Origin: DATAFF01 sp036257595
GTDB taxonomy: Bacteria; Pseudomonadota; Alphaproteobacteria; Rhizobiales; Aestuariivirgaceae
Direction of reading: 5' to 3'
DNA length: 61,434 nucleotides
Assembly (NCBI GenBank): GCA_036257595.1
Contig: DATAFF010000124.1
Location: 1 to 61,434 of the forward strand
The position numbers were made by a program, and so were the translations under genes. Shown piece after piece: positions 1 to 7,431 of this stretch (position 1 is the stretch's first letter; each line of letters starts with the position of its first letter). Under the pieces are notes generated by a model. That model was not told the DNA's origin. It was given only the letters and a program-made list of their open reading frames with translations, and did no database searches.

Positions 1-132
1 GCCGTCTTCTTCCTGGGCGAGGCGCCCACGGCCAACGTCCTGCTGGGCGGGTTGATCGTGCTGGTAGGCGTGGCGATCATATTGCTCGAACGGCCGGGCC
101 GGTGGCGTTTGGACGCACCGGAAATCAACTGA
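1..132 (+). CDS. DMT-family (EamA-like) transporter, C-terminal end only
   Basis: Reading frame 1 is open from the first base to a TGA at 130-132 and encodes the last 43 residues of a protein. It reads FLGEAP, then a glycine-rich hydrophobic helix (LLGGLIVLVGVAIILLE), then a short basic tail. An FLGE motif followed by a final GGxLIxxGV helix is typical of the tenth transmembrane segment of drug/metabolite (EamA) transporters, which export or import small metabolites across the inner membrane. Most of the gene lies upstream of the window, so neither subfamily nor substrate can be given. The next gene starts about 30 bases downstream on the same strand. Confidence 0.7.
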   Translation, partial: AVFFLGEAPTANVLLGGLIVLVGVAIILLERPGRWRLDAPEIN

Positions 133-164
133 TCTTGCGAGGCGGCAAGGATAGGCGGCAAATC

Positions 165-1244
165 ATGCGCGCAGCGGCGCGCCGCGCCTTCTTGCTGATT
201 GCAGCGATACTCCCGGCCATCGTGGTCTCCGGGTGCGAGATCCCGAATTTAACGGTCGCTCGCGTTTCAGCGACATTGGAAACCGATCCAGTACCTGGAA
301 CTGAGGACGCGGCCGACGACGCAGCCATCTGGGTTCATCCCGACGATCCCGCCCGCAGCGTGGTCATAGGGACAGACAAGGCTGATGGTGGTCTGGCGAT
401 CTACGACCTGACCGGCAGGCAAATCCAATATCTGGATACAGACAAGCTCAACAACATCGATCTCCGGAACGGATTTGCCTTGCAGGGCAAGAGCACGGCC
501 TTGCTGATCGCGACCAGCCGCAGCGAGGATACGATGGAGGCGTTCAGGATCGAGCCTGCGACGCGCCGATTGTCGGAAGTTCCAGCCAGCCAGAATGGCG
601 CAGGTTTCGCGGTCCTGGGCACGTGCATGTATCGTAGCCCCTCGAGCGGCAAGTTTTACGTCTTCATCACCGAGAGGAAGGGCGGCCGCGTCGAACAATG
701 GGAAGTCCAGGAAGGCGGCGCCGGCATCACGTTCTCCCGCGTTCGCGCGCTTGATGTCGGCGGAGAGTCCGAGGGCTGTGTCGCCGATGACGAAAAGAGA
801 CTGCTCTACATCGCAGAACAGGATCGGGCCATTTGGCGCTATGGCGCCGAACCCGATTCAGGAAACGATCGGGTCCGTCTCGGTTCGGTTGGCTGGTTCG
901 GACGCCTCAGCCCGGACATTGAAGGCTTGGCAATTTACAAAACCCGTGAAGGCGGCGGCTACTTGATTGCCTCGAGTCAAGGCGATGACACCTTCCACCT
1001 TTACGACCGTGGGAGCGGGGCCCATGTTGGCGCGTTCCGCATCACCGAAGGTGTGGTGGATTCAGTCAGCGAGACCGACGGCATAGAGGTCGCAAGCGTC
1101 CCGCTCGGACCGGCATTCCCCAATGGGCTCTTCGTCGCGCAAGACGGCTACAACGAGGAACCGGATGGTCGCAAGGAGAGGCAGAATTTCAAGTTCGTCC
1201 GATGGGAAGCGATCGCCCGCAACTTCGAGCCCGTAAGGCAATGA
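165..1244 (+). CDS. Beta-propeller phytase-like lipoprotein (3-phytase family)
   Basis: 359 residues from the ATG at 165. This start is preferred to the ATG at 102 because it puts a lipoprotein signal at the N-terminus (basic MRAAARR, hydrophobic stretch, lipobox VSGC with Cys24) and has AAGGA upstream at 147-151. The mature part begins with the beta-propeller phytase signature: DDAAIWVHP, then VIGTDKADGG and IYDLTG. Acidic clusters (DTDKLNNIDLRNGF; ESEGCVADDE; SPDIEGLAIY; SETDGIEV) fit the calcium sites of that family, which removes phosphate from phytate. It should be anchored to a membrane, outer or inner. Full length for the family. Phytate as the true substrate is inferred from family membership only. 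Confidence 0.85.
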   Translation: MRAAARRAFLLIAAILPAIVVSGCEIPNLTVARVSATLETDPVPGTEDAADDAAIWVHPDDPARSVVIGTDKADGGLAIYDLTGRQIQYLDTDKLNNIDLRNGFALQGKSTALLIATSRSEDTMEAFRIEPATRRLSEVPASQNGAGFAVLGTCMYRSPSSGKFYVFITERKGGRVEQWEVQEGGAGITFSRVRALDVGGESEGCVADDEKRLLYIAEQDRAIWRYGAEPDSGNDRVRLGSVGWFGRLSPDIEGLAIYKTREGGGYLIASSQGDDTFHLYDRGSGAHVGAFRITEGVVDSVSETDGIEVASVPLGPAFPNGLFVAQDGYNEEPDGRKERQNFKFVRWEAIARNFEPVRQ

Positions 1245-1405
1245 ACCAACTGGAACAGGAGCCGTCGAAGTACCGGCTATTCCCACAATCGATGCCGGTG
1301 GCGAGATTTATAGCAAATGTTGTCGCTCACTATACTCTTGAATTCATCGCTGTCGATGTGGGCCAAGAGCTGAGGCCTTTCAGATTTGGAGCTGGGTTCC
1401 CTAGC

Positions 1406-1425
1406 AGACTATAGACTGATAGTCT
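1406..1425. promoter_or_regulatory. Inverted repeat upstream of the cyclase gene
   Basis: AGACTAT at 1406-1412 and ATAGTCT at 1419-1425 are perfect 7-bp arms around a 6-base loop. The repeat lies 5 bases before the ATG at 1430 and 50 bases before the ATG at 1475. It is A+T-rich for this genome. It could be an operator or an mRNA hairpin; neither can be decided from sequence. Confidence 0.35.
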
Positions 1426-1474
1426 TCCCATGCGAAGTTTTCTCACACCCAAAAACTTCGCCCGATGGCCTCCA

Positions 1475-3238
1475 ATGGACAACGAGCCCAAGCCCGACCA
1501 TCGACTCGCCGCCATCATGGCAACGGATGTCGTTGGCTACTCCAAGCTCATGCAGTCGGACGAAGCCGGGGCTCTTGCGTCTCTTGGCGCAATCCGCGAG
1601 GCCACGCAGCGCCAGATCAGAGCGCACCGGGGGCGGATCGCCAATACAGCGGGAGACAGTGTCGTGGCGGAGTTCGGAAGCGCCGTGGAGGCTGTCAGCT
1701 GTGCAGTGGCTCTCCAACAGGACCTATCTGGTCGTGCCCAAAATGACGGGCTCCAGGTCCGCATCGGCGTCCATCTTGGAGATGTCGTCGATAAAGGCGG
1801 GGACTTGTTCGGGACGGCTGTCAATGTTGCGGCTCGCCTGGAAGGCATTGCGCAGCCGGGAGGCATCGTGGTTTCGGCCGCGGTCCGAGATTCGATAGCC
1901 GGCAAACTCACGGCGGCGTTCATTGACCTCGGTCTGAAGACCCTCAAAAACATCGAAGAGCCGGTCCGGGCATACGCATCATCGCCCCGAGCGGGATCCT
2001 TCTCTGCTGAAACACCTCGTGCGGGGGAACCGCTTCCGTTGCCCAGCAAGCCATCCATAGCCGTCCTGCCTTTCGACAATTTGAGCGGCGATCGCGACCA
2101 GGACTACTTCGCCGATGGCATGGTCGAGGAGATCATCACCGAACTGTCGCGTATGCGTTGGCTGTTCGTCATCGCACGGAACTCCAGTTTCGCCTACAAG
2201 GGCCGGGCCGTGGACGTGAAGCAGATCGGGCGCGAACTGGGCGTCCGCTACATCCTCGAGGGCAGCGTCCGAAAATCAGGCAACAAAGTTCGTATCACCG
2301 GCCAACTCGTCGATACCACTACCGGAGCGCACCTGTGGGCAGACCGGTTTGAAGGAGGACTGGAGAACATCTTCGACCTTCAGGATCACGTAACCACGAG
2401 TGTGATCGGCGCAATTTCTCCGAAGTTGGAGGAGGCCGAGATCGAGAGGGCCAAGCGCAAGCCGACAGAGAACCTGGACGCGTATGATCATGTGTTGCGG
2501 GGCATGGCCGTATACCGTCAGTGGACGAGAGAATCGAATGCGGAGGCGCTGGCATCATTCTCCCGCGCAATCGAACTAGACCCCAATTTCGCTACGGCCT
2601 ACGCATTCGCAGCCCGATGCTACACTCAACGAAAAGCGAACGGCTGGACGACCGATGCCGTTCAAGAGAGCGCTGAAGCACTGCGCCTCTCCAGACGTGC
2701 AGTAGAGCTGGGAAATAACGATGCCACTGCACTATGTTTTGCGGGATGGACCATGGCCCACGTCGGCGGCGACCATCACACCGGTGCCGCGCTGATAGAC
2801 AAGGCGCTCGCTCTCAACCCGAACCTGGCGGCGGCATGGTATTGTAGTGGTTGGGTGAGGGTCTATTCCGGCGAGCCGGAACTCGCGATTCAACATTGCG
2901 CACGAGCGATACGCCTCAGCCCATTCGACCCCATCCTAAGTCGATTGCGGGCTGCAACAGCAACCGCGCATTTCCTGATGGGCCAGTATGATGAGGCTGC
3001 CGCCTGGGCTGAGAAGGCTCTACAAGAGCAGCCGGCGTATTTGACTGCCCTTCAAGTTTCAACGGCAAGCCACGCTCTCGCCGGGCGAGTGATGGAGGCA
3101 CAGCAAATGATGAGTCGGCTCCGAAAAGCGGACCCAGGCCTCAGGCTATCCAATGTTGGCGGCCGCCTTGCCCTTCGTCGGCCTGAAGACGTGGCGCGGC
3201 TCTCGGAAGGCCTCCGTCAGGCCGGTCTGCCGGATTGA
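1475..3238 (+). CDS. Class III adenylate/guanylate cyclase fused to TolB/FlgO-like and TPR domains
   Basis: 587 residues from the ATG at 1475; an in-frame ATG at 1430 would add 15 residues, and neither has a good ribosome-binding site. The N-terminal ~170 residues are a class III cyclase catalytic domain: MATDVVGYSKLM with a metal-binding Asp, GDSVVAEF with the second Asp, then RIGVHLGDV and GTAVNVAARLE. Residues ~190-310 match the TolB-like/FlgO-type module often found in these proteins (SIAVLPFDNLSGD; YFADGMVEEI; YILEGSVRKSG; LWADRFEG). The rest is TPR-like helical repeats (AIELDPNFATAYAFAA; ALALNPNLAAAWYCSG; AIRLSPFDPI). No transmembrane segment is obvious, so it is probably cytoplasmic. 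This architecture is common in Hyphomicrobiales; the signal sensed is unknown. Confidence 0.88.
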   Translation: MDNEPKPDHRLAAIMATDVVGYSKLMQSDEAGALASLGAIREATQRQIRAHRGRIANTAGDSVVAEFGSAVEAVSCAVALQQDLSGRAQNDGLQVRIGVHLGDVVDKGGDLFGTAVNVAARLEGIAQPGGIVVSAAVRDSIAGKLTAAFIDLGLKTLKNIEEPVRAYASSPRAGSFSAETPRAGEPLPLPSKPSIAVLPFDNLSGDRDQDYFADGMVEEIITELSRMRWLFVIARNSSFAYKGRAVDVKQIGRELGVRYILEGSVRKSGNKVRITGQLVDTTTGAHLWADRFEGGLENIFDLQDHVTTSVIGAISPKLEEAEIERAKRKPTENLDAYDHVLRGMAVYRQWTRESNAEALASFSRAIELDPNFATAYAFAARCYTQRKANGWTTDAVQESAEALRLSRRAVELGNNDATALCFAGWTMAHVGGDHHTGAALIDKALALNPNLAAAWYCSGWVRVYSGEPELAIQHCARAIRLSPFDPILSRLRAATATAHFLMGQYDEAAAWAEKALQEQPAYLTALQVSTASHALAGRVMEAQQMMSRLRKADPGLRLSNVGGRLALRRPEDVARLSEGLRQAGLPD

Positions 3239-3245
3239 CGGCGGG

Positions 3246-3266
3246 GGCGAGTGAGCGAAGCTCGCC
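3246..3266. terminator. Possible weak terminator after the cyclase gene
   Basis: GGCGAG at 3246-3251 can pair with CTCGCC at 3261-3266, starting 8 bases after the cyclase stop. The helix is short, an alternative GAGC/GCTC pairing lies inside it, and no T-run follows. It is a weak candidate. Confidence 0.25.
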
Positions 3267-3432
3267 GGGTTCGTGGCATTCGCCTGGGCCGCCTGGCCGG
3301 CGCTCATGCCAAGCGTGAGGCCGGCGCTTCGTGTCGATCCCGCGGAATGACGTCCGCCCCGGGATCCTCCGGCTCCCGATTGCGGTTAACTAGTGCGAGG
3401 CGGGAGAGACCATCAAGGCGGAGGCTTGAAAA

Positions 3433-3762
3433 ATGGCCAACCACAAGCAATCGAACCTGCTGGCAGCAGCAATTGTCGGTGCTGCATTGTTCCTCGTCCA
3501 ACCGGCATGGGCTCTGACGACCGTGGCACAACCAGTTCTGATCGGTGTCGATCAGGGTCGCGTCGACCTCGTGGAGCCTGTCACATACAGCCGGTGGCAT
3601 GGCGATCGCGGCAGGCGGTGCGACGGCCGCCGCAACCGGTCACGGCCGTCCTGCAAGCCGCGGAAGCGTTCGTCCGGCTATCATCGGTACCGAACGAAGT
3701 CCGGCTATTACAAGCCCTGGCAGGGCATTCAGCTGTGCACCAATTGCCCGGCCTTCAAGTGA
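3433..3762 (+). CDS. Small secreted basic protein of unknown function
   Basis: 109 residues. A good ribosome-binding site (GGAGG at 3420-3424) precedes the ATG. Residues 1-28 form a Sec signal peptide (MANHKQSN, hydrophobic core, cleavage after PAWA). The first half of the mature protein is neutral; the second half is rich in Arg and Lys with several aromatic residues (GRRCDGRRNRSR; KPRKRSSGYHRYR) and four Cys, ending in LCTNCPAFK. No family was recognised. The strong ribosome-binding site and clean signal peptide argue for a real gene. It is followed immediately by heptamer repeat copy 1, which begins at the stop codon. Confidence 0.6.
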   Translation: MANHKQSNLLAAAIVGAALFLVQPAWALTTVAQPVLIGVDQGRVDLVEPVTYSRWHGDRGRRCDGRRNRSRPSCKPRKRSSGYHRYRTKSGYYKPWQGIQLCTNCPAFK

Positions 3763-3865
3763 GGCAGCAAGTCAGGCAAATAGGCAGTAGGCAGTGATCC
3801 GACGCTCTGCCCTGCCCAGGCCTAATGCCTACTGCCCCCTAGCTGCCCATCTGCCGACTGCCTGC
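3763..3865. repeat. Heptamer palindrome element, copy 1
   Basis: The left arm holds AGGCA units (ATAGGCAGTAGGCAGTGA around 3779-3796). A short spacer follows, then the right arm in complementary orientation (CCTAATGCCTACTGCC at 3820-3835, then degenerate CTGCC units to 3865). It begins directly after the stop of the small secreted protein and ends 17 bases before the DedA-family start, so it is the entire intergenic space apart from that gene's ribosome-binding site. Confidence 0.85.
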
Positions 3866-3882
3866 AATGCAAGGGAGACCCC

Positions 3883-4584
3883 ATGGAGCGTTTGCGCGCC
3901 GGTCTGGAGAACGCCCTCCTCCCCTTGTGCCTCAGCCTGTTCGTGCTCCTGGCCGGTCTCGCCCATATGGTTCTGCCGGTGCCGTCCTTCGCCGAGCTGT
4001 TCGCCCTCCTCCAGGCGTTCTTTCGCGACTATGGTCTTCCGGCCCTGCTCGTCGCCGCCTTTCTCGAAGGCATCTTCCTGTTCAGCTTCTATATTCCGGG
4101 CTCGCTGGTGATCGTCCTCGGCGTCATTGTCTCCGCCGATGATCCCCGCCGGCTGGCCGCGATCGGCCTTGCCTGCTGGATCGGCGTCAATCTCGCAATG
4201 GTGGTCGACTATGCGATCGGCCGCTACGGCCTGCACCGGCTGCTCGCCGGGATCGGCGCCACCGCGGCGGTCGCCGGCACCGAGCGATGGATGCAGCGCT
4301 TCGGTCGAGCGGCGATCTTTCTCGCCGCCATCCACCCCAATCTGCTGTCGCTGGTGATGGTATGCGCCGGCATCGCGCGCACCCCCCTGCTGGTGGCGCT
4401 CGCCGAGGCCGCGCTGGCGACCGCCGTCTTCATTCCTCTGACGCTCACCGTCGCCTGGCTGATGCTGCGGAACATCGCGGTCGACGAGGCCAATCCTCTG
4501 CCGGTGGTGCTCGGGTTGCTGCTGCTGTGGGGTGCCGTTCTGTTCATTCGCGGCTATAGTCGCAAGCAGCCCCGGCTCCTTTAA
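3883..4584 (+). CDS. DedA-family (VTT-domain) inner-membrane protein
   Basis: 233 residues; GGGAGACCCC before the ATG supplies the ribosome-binding site. Several hydrophobic segments are visible (around residues 12-50, 55-85, 93-110, 150-195 and 205-225). The region ALLVAAFLEGIFLFSFYIPG resembles the DedA/VTT family signature (F-E-x-...-PG), and WIGVNLAMVVDYAIGRYG resembles the G-x-x-GD-x-x-x-Y-x-x-G-R-x-x-G block with Asp retained. These proteins are proposed half-transporters or lipid scramblases supporting membrane homeostasis. It is somewhat divergent: an extra N-terminal hydrophobic segment precedes the VTT core. It is followed 41 bases later by a DUF2905 gene, likely in the same transcript. 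Confidence 0.75.
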   Translation: MERLRAGLENALLPLCLSLFVLLAGLAHMVLPVPSFAELFALLQAFFRDYGLPALLVAAFLEGIFLFSFYIPGSLVIVLGVIVSADDPRRLAAIGLACWIGVNLAMVVDYAIGRYGLHRLLAGIGATAAVAGTERWMQRFGRAAIFLAAIHPNLLSLVMVCAGIARTPLLVALAEAALATAVFIPLTLTVAWLMLRNIAVDEANPLPVVLGLLLLWGAVLFIRGYSRKQPRLL

Positions 4585-4625
4585 CGAAGGAGCAGCTGCC
4601 CGGATGTTTGCGCATCGAGGCGAGA

Positions 4626-4826
4626 ATGGCGCGCCTGCTCATCATTTTCGGCCTGGTGCTGATCCTTCTGGGGGTGCTGTGGCCGGTCGTCGCCAAGCTC
4701 GGCCTTGGCAGGCTGCCTGGCGACATCGTGATCGAACGCGAGAATTTCCGCCTCTATCTGCCGCTGGCGACATCGCTGCTGCTGAGCATCGTCCTCAGCC
4801 TCGTTCTCTGGCTGGTCAATCGCTAG
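4626..4826 (+). CDS. DUF2905 small membrane protein
   Basis: 66 residues from the ATG at 4626, the start that matches the usual length of this family; the ATG at 4608 would add MRIEAR. Two hydrophobic helices (ARLLIIFGLVLILLGVLWPV and LATSLLLSIVLSLVLWLV) flank the diagnostic loop GLGRLPGDIVIERENFRLY. The family is widespread in bacteria and has no established function; the pattern predicts an inner-membrane hairpin with the conserved loop on one side. The stop TAG is part of a TAGAGCA motif seen near other gene ends in this window. Confidence 0.85.
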   Translation: MARLLIIFGLVLILLGVLWPVVAKLGLGRLPGDIVIERENFRLYLPLATSLLLSIVLSLVLWLVNR

Positions 4827-4989
4827 AGCACGGCGTGTCGAGTCGGCCACAAACGGCAACGCTGCACGCGCGCATGCCTTTTCGGCTTGAGTCGTGTCGG
4901 GCTTTGCGCAACCATCATCGCGGTTGGGGGGACGATCAATGGTTAATCAGGTTCAATCGGAATCACATCCGGTCAACTGAGCATTAATA

Positions 4990-5022
4990 CAATTGACATT
5001 TCCACAATTGAGTAAACAATTG
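4990..5022 (+). promoter_or_regulatory. A+T-rich promoter patch with three CAATTG sites
   Basis: CAATTG occurs at 4990-4995, 5005-5010 and 5017-5022 in a sharply A+T-rich stretch 39-71 bases upstream of the small secreted protein gene. TTGACA at 4993-4998 is a perfect -35 hexamer. A weak -10 (ACAATT at 5016-5021) follows with a 17-base gap. The repeated palindromes could be regulator sites overlapping the promoter. Confidence 0.45.
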
Positions 5023-5060
5023 GGCGGCCTGGAAGCTAAAATTGGACAGGAGGTACTTCA

Positions 5061-5249
5061 GTGAAGGGAGCGACTGTCGTGGTGAAAGTGTTCATCCTGA
5101 GTGGACTGTTTGTTGCTGGACTGAGTTTGGCCACGCCAAAAATATCGTTGGCGCAGGTCGTCGATACTTATGAAAGGGATGGGATGCGCTTCACCTGCAT
5201 TATGCAGGGTGATCTAAAATATTGCGGCAATTGGAACGTGGCAGGTTAG
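5061..5249 (+). CDS. Short secreted protein of unknown function
   Basis: 62 residues from a GTG at 5061. The start is set by a near-perfect ribosome-binding site, AGGAGGT at 5049-5055, six bases upstream. Residues 1-31 are a Sec signal peptide ending SLAQ; the mature peptide is only about 30 residues (VVDTYERDGMRF, then a CIMQGDLKYC segment with two Cys that could form a disulfide). No family is recognised. It has its own A+T-rich promoter region upstream and a strong hairpin terminator downstream, so it is probably a single-gene transcript. Confidence 0.65.
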   Translation: MKGATVVVKVFILSGLFVAGLSLATPKISLAQVVDTYERDGMRFTCIMQGDLKYCGNWNVAG

Positions 5250-5282
5250 GCCACGATCTCGTCCAGCTTGCACGAGAATGTG

Positions 5283-5310
5283 AAAGAGCCGCGCCTGGTC
5301 GCGGCTCTTT
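5283..5310. terminator. Bidirectional hairpin terminator
   Basis: Perfect 11-bp stem: AAAGAGCCGCG at 5283-5293 pairs with CGCGGCTCTTT at 5300-5310 around a 6-base loop. The A/T ends give a short U-run in either direction. It sits between two convergent genes, the short secreted protein (+) and the DUF533 protein (-). Confidence 0.85.
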
Positions 5311-5325
5311 GCTCGAGTTGATAGC

Positions 5326-5988
5326 TCAGGCCCGCGCCGACCTTGCCTCGGAATCGAGCTGTCCGGTCAGCGTGCCCGGCAGCTTCAGCGCCGCCGCAAG
5401 CTCCTCCATATAGCGACGCTCCTCCGGCGTATCGTCGCCGATCACCAGGCGCGACGCGACATAGATCTCGCAAGCCTGCTGCTGGTTCTGGGCAAGCCTC
5501 GCGATGCTCGCGGCGTCGGTGGGCGCCGACAAGGCATCGAGCAGAAACGTCTTCGCCTCATTGTCAAGCTCATGGGTGGCAATCGCCTCCCGGATGCGTC
5601 TCATCTCCTCGCCGTCGAGATGGCCGTCGGCCTTGGCGGCCGCGATCATCGCTTTGACAAGGTTGAGCTTTGCGGCGCCGGACGGCTCTGGCGTTGCGGT
5701 CGCCGGCGGGGCGGCCGTGTCCTTCTCACCGCGCTGGCTCGCCTGCCAATTCTGATAGGCCTTGTAGGCGACGGTTCCGAGCACCGCCAGACCGCCGGCG
5801 CGAAGCAGCGGGCTTCGGCGGCCGGTGGCGGTGCCGAGCAGCACCGCCAGCAGACCCAGCTTGCCCAAGGTCCCGCCGGGGATCAGCGCGCCGATGTCCT
5901 CGCCCGACTCCTGCGGCTTGTCGTGCGGCCGGCCGGCTTGCGGCTGGTTCTGCCCGATGACTGTCTCGATCAGGCGTCCGATGTCCAT
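5326..5988 (-). CDS. DUF533 / TerB-like protein
   Basis: 220 residues from the ATG at 5988, chosen because GGGAGG lies 7 bases upstream; the ORF extends further without one. The N-terminus has MDIGRLIETVIGQ, then a hydrophobic glycine-rich segment (LGKLGLLAVLLGTATGRR, then LLRAGGLAVLGTVAYKAYQN), an Ala/Pro-rich linker, and a helical domain (LVKAMIAAAKADGHLDGEEM) with the DG-x-DxxE motif of the TerB fold, which may bind metal. DUF533 proteins are membrane-associated and of unknown role. It is convergent with the short secreted protein gene across a shared terminator and divergent from the S41 peptidase. Confidence 0.82.
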   Translation of the reverse strand: MDIGRLIETVIGQNQPQAGRPHDKPQESGEDIGALIPGGTLGKLGLLAVLLGTATGRRSPLLRAGGLAVLGTVAYKAYQNWQASQRGEKDTAAPPATATPEPSGAAKLNLVKAMIAAAKADGHLDGEEMRRIREAIATHELDNEAKTFLLDALSAPTDAASIARLAQNQQQACEIYVASRLVIGDDTPEERRYMEELAAALKLPGTLTGQLDSEARSARA

Positions 5989-6083
5989 GTTGATGCCTCC
6001 CATGATGCGGAACGTAAGCAACGCCGCTGCGATACTCCGGTTCCACCTCTTGCAATCACCAGGCGGGGCGCGAAGACTAGGGC

Positions 6084-7349
6084 ATGCGCATCATCGGCTC
6101 CCCCAAATCTTCGGCCCTGTTGGCGGCCGTGACGTTAAGTGCCCTGCTCACGATCGGCATCGCGCCGTCGAGTCTCGGCCAGACCACGGCAAATACCGTC
6201 GCGCAACCGGCGAGCGACGGTCGCGTGTTCGACGAAGCGTGGCGCCTCATCCGCGACAATTTCTACAAGCGCGACCTAGCCATGGACTGGGATCGGATCA
6301 AGCAGACCCTGCGTCCCGATTATGACAGGGCGAAGTCGCCGGAAGAGCGGGCCGCCGTCATCAACCGCATGCTGGAGATGCTTGGCGCCTCGCACACCCG
6401 GCTCTACACCAGGGCCGAGCCGGCCTACTACCAGCTGATGGACATCTTCGCCAACGGCCTGCGCCGGGACCTGCCGCGGCTGTTTCCGGGCGGCAAGGTG
6501 GTCTATCCCGGCATCGGCATCTTCACCCGCGAGGTCGACGGCAAGGTGTTCGTGAGCGGCCGGATGGAAGGGCTGCCCGGGGCCCAGGCGGGGCTGCTGG
6601 TCGGCGACGAGATTGTGTCGGCGGATGGCCAGCCCTTCGCCGCCGTCGAGTCGTTCCGCGGCAAGGTGGGAAAGCCGGTCGAGCTCAAGATCCGGCGCAG
6701 CCGCGAAGCCGCGCCGGTTGTGGTGCCGGTGAAGCCCGAGCTCATTCAGCCCAATGAGGCGTTCCTGACCGCGCAGCGCCAGAGCGCCCGGTTGATCGAA
6801 GCCGACGGCAAGCGGATCGGCTATATCAAGATCTGGTCCTATGCCGGCCGGCAATATCAGGACGCACTCGCCGAGGAGCTCGCCTCCGGCAAGCTCAAGG
6901 ATGCCGATGCGGTTATCTGGGATCTGCGCGATGGCTGGGGCGGCGCCCAGCCGAGCTATCTCGACATCTTCAATCCGCGCGGTCCGGTCATGACGCTCAG
7001 GGACCGTGACGGCGAGGAGGATGTGGTCAATTTCCGATGGCGCAAGCCGGTGACGCTGCTGATCAATGCCGGGACTCGCAGCGGCAAGGAGGTGCTGACC
7101 TTCGGCTTCAAGAAATACGGCTATGGCGAGGTGATCGGCGAGCGCACCGCCGGCGCGCTGCTCGCGGCCCGCGGCTTTGTCCTTTCCGACGACTCGCTGA
7201 TGATCATCGCGGTCGATGATGTTGCGGTCGATGGCGAGCGGCTGGAAGGCAGGGGAGTCGAACCGACGATCCGCGTCCCCTTCGACCTGCCCTATGCCGG
7301 CGGCCGCGATCCCCAGCTCGATCGTGCGGTGCGCGCCTTGACGGGATAG
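6084..7349 (+). CDS. S41-family peptidase with PDZ domain, exported
   Basis: 421 residues. The N-terminus (MRIIGSPKSSALLAAVTLSA..SSLGQ) is a signal peptide, so it acts in the periplasm. Residues ~45-110 form an N-terminal helical domain (FDEAWRLIRDNFY; MLEMLGASHTRLYT). Residues ~145-215 form a PDZ domain (GLPGAQAGLLVGDEIVSADG). The C-terminal half is the S41 core: IGYIKIWSYAG, WDLRDGWGGAQPSYLDIF, LINAGTRSGKEVLTFGFK with the likely nucleophile Ser in TRSGKE, then GEVIGERTAG. The Ser-Gly-Lys-Glu arrangement suggests the tricorn/RBP3-like subgroup rather than classic CtpA. The target protein is unknown. Heptamer copy 2 follows the stop by 6 bases. Confidence 0.85.
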   Translation: MRIIGSPKSSALLAAVTLSALLTIGIAPSSLGQTTANTVAQPASDGRVFDEAWRLIRDNFYKRDLAMDWDRIKQTLRPDYDRAKSPEERAAVINRMLEMLGASHTRLYTRAEPAYYQLMDIFANGLRRDLPRLFPGGKVVYPGIGIFTREVDGKVFVSGRMEGLPGAQAGLLVGDEIVSADGQPFAAVESFRGKVGKPVELKIRRSREAAPVVVPVKPELIQPNEAFLTAQRQSARLIEADGKRIGYIKIWSYAGRQYQDALAEELASGKLKDADAVIWDLRDGWGGAQPSYLDIFNPRGPVMTLRDRDGEEDVVNFRWRKPVTLLINAGTRSGKEVLTFGFKKYGYGEVIGERTAGALLAARGFVLSDDSLMIIAVDDVAVDGERLEGRGVEPTIRVPFDLPYAGGRDPQLDRAVRALTG

Positions 7350-7355
7350 GAAGCA

Positions 7356-7430
<75 letters not shown>

Positions 7431-7431
7431 C

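Noticed and set aside
1202..1414. 70-residue ORF in the phytase-cyclase gap
   Set aside because: It overlaps the phytase end, has no ribosome-binding site and no recognisable feature.
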